Position numbers and translations under genes: made by a program
The notes under the pieces: model-generated
What the model saw: only the letters and a program-made list of their open reading frames with translations
The model's database searches: none
Told to the model about the DNA's origin: nothing
Shown here: piece by piece, positions 15,828 through 17,674 of the stretch
Layout of the letters: the number at the start of each line of letters is the position of its first letter
Numbering within the stretch: the first letter of the stretch is position 1
NCBI GenBank assembly: GCA_044341625.1
Contig: JBIIRI010000069.1
Span: 1-17,674 of the forward strand
Length of the DNA: 17,674 bases
From: Falsiroseomonas sp044341625
GTDB lineage: Bacteria > Pseudomonadota > Alphaproteobacteria > Acetobacterales > Acetobacteraceae
Direction of reading: 5' to 3'

Positions 15828-16901
15828 TCATGCCGCCGCGCTCCGCACCAGCCGCGGGCGGTACAGAAGCAGCGTGTCGCAGGCCAGCACGTAGAACAGC
15901 AGCAGCCCCTGCATCACCCGCGTCACATCCAGCGGCAGGCGCAGCATGATCTGCGCGTTCTCGCCCCCGATGAAGGTCACCGCCAGGAAGATGCCCGCCA
16001 CCAGGCACCCGACCGGATTAAGCCGCCCGAGGAAGGCCACGATGATCGCGGTGAAGCCATAGCCGGGCGACAGGCCGGGCTGCAGCATCCGGACCGTCCC
16101 CGCCGCCTCCAATATCCCCGCGAGCCCCGCCAGCCCGCCGGCCACCGCGAAGACCAGCAGGGTCAGCTTCTTCTCGTCGAAGCCCGCGAAGCGCGCGGCG
16201 CGCGGGGCTTCGCCCACCAGCCGGATCTCGAAGCCCTTCAGCGTGCGGGACACCAGCACCGCCATGATCGCCACCGCCAGCAGTGCTATCGGCGTGCCGA
16301 TGTTCAGCCGCCCGCCCTCGAACAGGATCGGCACGATGGCCTCGGGCTCGAAGGTGACGGTGACGGGCATGTTGAAGCCCTGCGGGTCGCGCCAGGGGCC
16401 GCGGACCAGCCAGTCGAGCAGCAGCTCCGCCACATAGACCAGCATCAGGGAGGTCAGGATCTCATTCGCGCCGAAGCGGGTCTTGAGCATCGCCGGGATC
16501 AGGGCGAACAGCGCGCCGCCGATGGCGCCCGCCGCCAGCATCGCCGGCAGCACCCAGGGCCCATTGGGCGCGCCATGGGTGGCCAGCGCCAGCCAGCCGC
16601 CGGCCATGGCGCCGACCAGGAACTGCCCCTCCGCGCCGATATTCCAGTTGTTCGACCGGTAGCAAAGCGCGAGGCCGAGCGCGATCAGCACCAGCGGCGT
16701 CGCCTTCACCGCGACTTCCTGGATGCCCCAGAAATCCGACAGCGGTAGGATGAAATAGACCTGCACCGCGATCCACGGGTCCTTGCCCAGGGCTGCGAAG
16801 ATCACCAGCGCCGAGACCAGCGTCAGCGCCACCGCCAGCAGCGGGGAGCCAAGCTTCAGCAGCAGCGGCGTCTCCGCGCGCCTCTCAAGCACCAGCCTCA
16901 T
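15828..16901 (-). CDS. ABC transporter permease, RbsC-like (BMP/nucleoside type), first permease
   Basis: Inner-membrane permease, 357 residues, of the type that partners BMP-family binding proteins (YufP/NupB-like). It carries NNWNIGAEGQFLVGAMAGG (84-102), including the NIG-x-EGQ motif of this group, LKTRFGANEILTSLML, the cytoplasmic loop KGFEIRLVGEAPRAARFAGF that contacts the ATPase, and GLSPGYGFTAIIVAFLGRLNP, all typical. About nine to ten hydrophobic stretches are visible. Its ATG at 16901 overlaps the stop of the ATPase gene (ATGA, 16898-16901), so translation is coupled. The next gene begins 265 bp downstream beyond the inverted-repeat element, so the two permeases, needed in equal amounts, are split by a large predicted hairpin. 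Confidence 0.94.
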   Translation of the reverse strand: MRLVLERRAETPLLLKLGSPLLAVALTLVSALVIFAALGKDPWIAVQVYFILPLSDFWGIQEVAVKATPLVLIALGLALCYRSNNWNIGAEGQFLVGAMAGGWLALATHGAPNGPWVLPAMLAAGAIGGALFALIPAMLKTRFGANEILTSLMLVYVAELLLDWLVRGPWRDPQGFNMPVTVTFEPEAIVPILFEGGRLNIGTPIALLAVAIMAVLVSRTLKGFEIRLVGEAPRAARFAGFDEKKLTLLVFAVAGGLAGLAGILEAAGTVRMLQPGLSPGYGFTAIIVAFLGRLNPVGCLVAGIFLAVTFIGGENAQIMLRLPLDVTRVMQGLLLFYVLACDTLLLYRPRLVRSAAA

Positions 16902-17674
16902 GCCGCCGCGCTCTCCTCGGCCGGGAAGCCCGACCCGCCCATCAGCAGCCCCAGCGCCTCTCGCGTCAGGCCCGGCACCGGCCGCGCGGCCGAAAGCCGG
17001 CCATGGAAGATCACCGCCATGCGGTCCGCGATCTCCAGCAGCTCATCCAGGTCCTGGCTGATCACCACCACCGCGGTCCCCCCCTTGGCGAGGTCCACCA
17101 GCGCCTGGCGGATCAGCTGCGCCGCGCCGGCATCCACGCCCCAGGTCGGCTGCGCCACCACCAGCACATCGGGCTTTCGGAGGATCTCCCGCCCCACGAT
17201 GAATTTCTGCAGGTTCCCGCCGGACAGCGCCCGCGCTTCCGGATCGCGCGGGCCCTTGCGGACATCGAAGGCCTTGGTCACGGCATCGACCCAGCCGAGC
17301 GTCTTCGCGCGGTCCACGAAGCCCCGCGTGACGAAGCCATTGGCGGCATGGCCCGCGACCAGCGCGTTCTCGCTCAGCGACAGGCGCGGCGCGGCGGCGT
17401 GGCCCAGCCGTTCTTCCGGCACGAAGGCGGCGCCGCGGCGGCGGCGGGCGTTGATGTCCTCATGCCCCACCGCCACGCCGTCCAGCGCGATGGCCCCCGC
17501 ATGCGGCGCCCGGCGTTCGCCCGACAGCGCGGCGAACAGCTCATCCTGCCCATTGCCCGCGACGCCCGCGATGCCGAGGATCTCCCCCCGATGGACACCG
17601 AGCGAGACGGATTTCAGCGCGGTCCCATGCGCCTCCGCCGGCGGCAGCGACAGCGCCGAGACCTGAAGCCGCAC
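16898..17674 (-). CDS. ABC transporter ATP-binding protein, C-terminal half (BMP/nucleoside type)
   Basis: The last 258 codons are present; the start lies beyond the window. The fragment is the second nucleotide-binding domain of a double-domain ATPase of the RbsA/YufO kind. Fragment numbering: a degenerate Walker A GVAGNGQD (37-44, Lys and Ser/Thr replaced), EDINARRRRGAAFVPEERL, an intact ABC signature LSGGNLQK (150-157), a degenerate Walker B LVVAQPTWGVD (171-181; the Asp-Glu pair is Ala-Gln) and ISQDLDEL in place of the H-loop His. This suggests a domain that binds but does not efficiently hydrolyse ATP, with the complete site in the missing N-terminal half. Such asymmetry is known in this subfamily. 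It is the first visible gene of the transporter operon and overlaps the next gene by 4 bp. Confidence 0.93.
   Translation of the reverse strand: MRLQVSALSLPPAEAHGTALKSVSLGVHRGEILGIAGVAGNGQDELFAALSGERRAPHAGAIALDGVAVGHEDINARRRRGAAFVPEERLGHAAAPRLSLSENALVAGHAANGFVTRGFVDRAKTLGWVDAVTKAFDVRKGPRDPEARALSGGNLQKFIVGREILRKPDVLVVAQPTWGVDAGAAQLIRQALVDLAKGGTAVVVISQDLDELLEIADRMAVIFHGRLSAARPVPGLTREALGLLMGGSGFPAEESAAA

Overview
The window is very GC-rich chromosomal DNA with dense, long antisense reading frames. Gene content and order point to an alphaproteobacterium, most likely Rhodospirillales/Acetobacteraceae (Roseomonas-like). The taxonomic call is inference from gene order (ubiE / mutM / enoyl-CoA hydratase / rpsT / dnaA) and protein style; no database was searched. 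Fourteen protein genes are supported, two of them cut by the window ends. No tRNA, rRNA, CRISPR array, prophage or transposase was seen.

Positions 1-6475 form a housekeeping block. On the minus strand, ubiE, coaBC and dut form a tight operon (7-bp gap, then a GTGA stop/start overlap). Divergent from it are mutM, a crotonase-family enoyl-CoA hydratase, rpsT and dnaA. rpsT has a good sigma70-type promoter (TTGACT-N17-CTAGAA). dnaA has an AT-rich upstream segment and a strong intrinsic terminator behind it. No convincing DnaA-box cluster, and so no oriC, was found.

Positions 6476-10912 hold a short repeat-bearing spacer (a perfect hairpin and two 39-bp direct repeats), then two minus-strand genes: a divergent nitronate-monooxygenase-like flavoprotein with a C-terminal four-Cys cluster, and pnp (polynucleotide phosphorylase). 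pnp is not next to rpsO here. Its leader contains a hairpin just upstream of the Shine-Dalgarno sequence, and the 470-bp spacer holds two tandem 15-bp mini-hairpins.

Positions 10913-13426 hold a heavy-metal P-type ATPase with a TPCP membrane motif and, convergent with it at 3 bp, an HD-domain phosphohydrolase.

Positions 13484-17674 hold a minus-strand ABC transporter operon of the BMP/nucleoside type: a double-domain ATPase (C-terminal half only), two RbsC-like permeases and a BMP-family periplasmic binding protein. The permease genes are separated by a 191-bp inverted-repeat element with 64-bp arms.

Most of the window is ordinary core-genome content and no clearly new system was recognised. 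The points most worth a second look are the replaced catalytic Cys in CoaBC, the altered MutM zinc finger, the Cys-cluster nitronate-monooxygenase homologue, the TPCP-type metal ATPase and the long inverted repeat inside the transporter operon.
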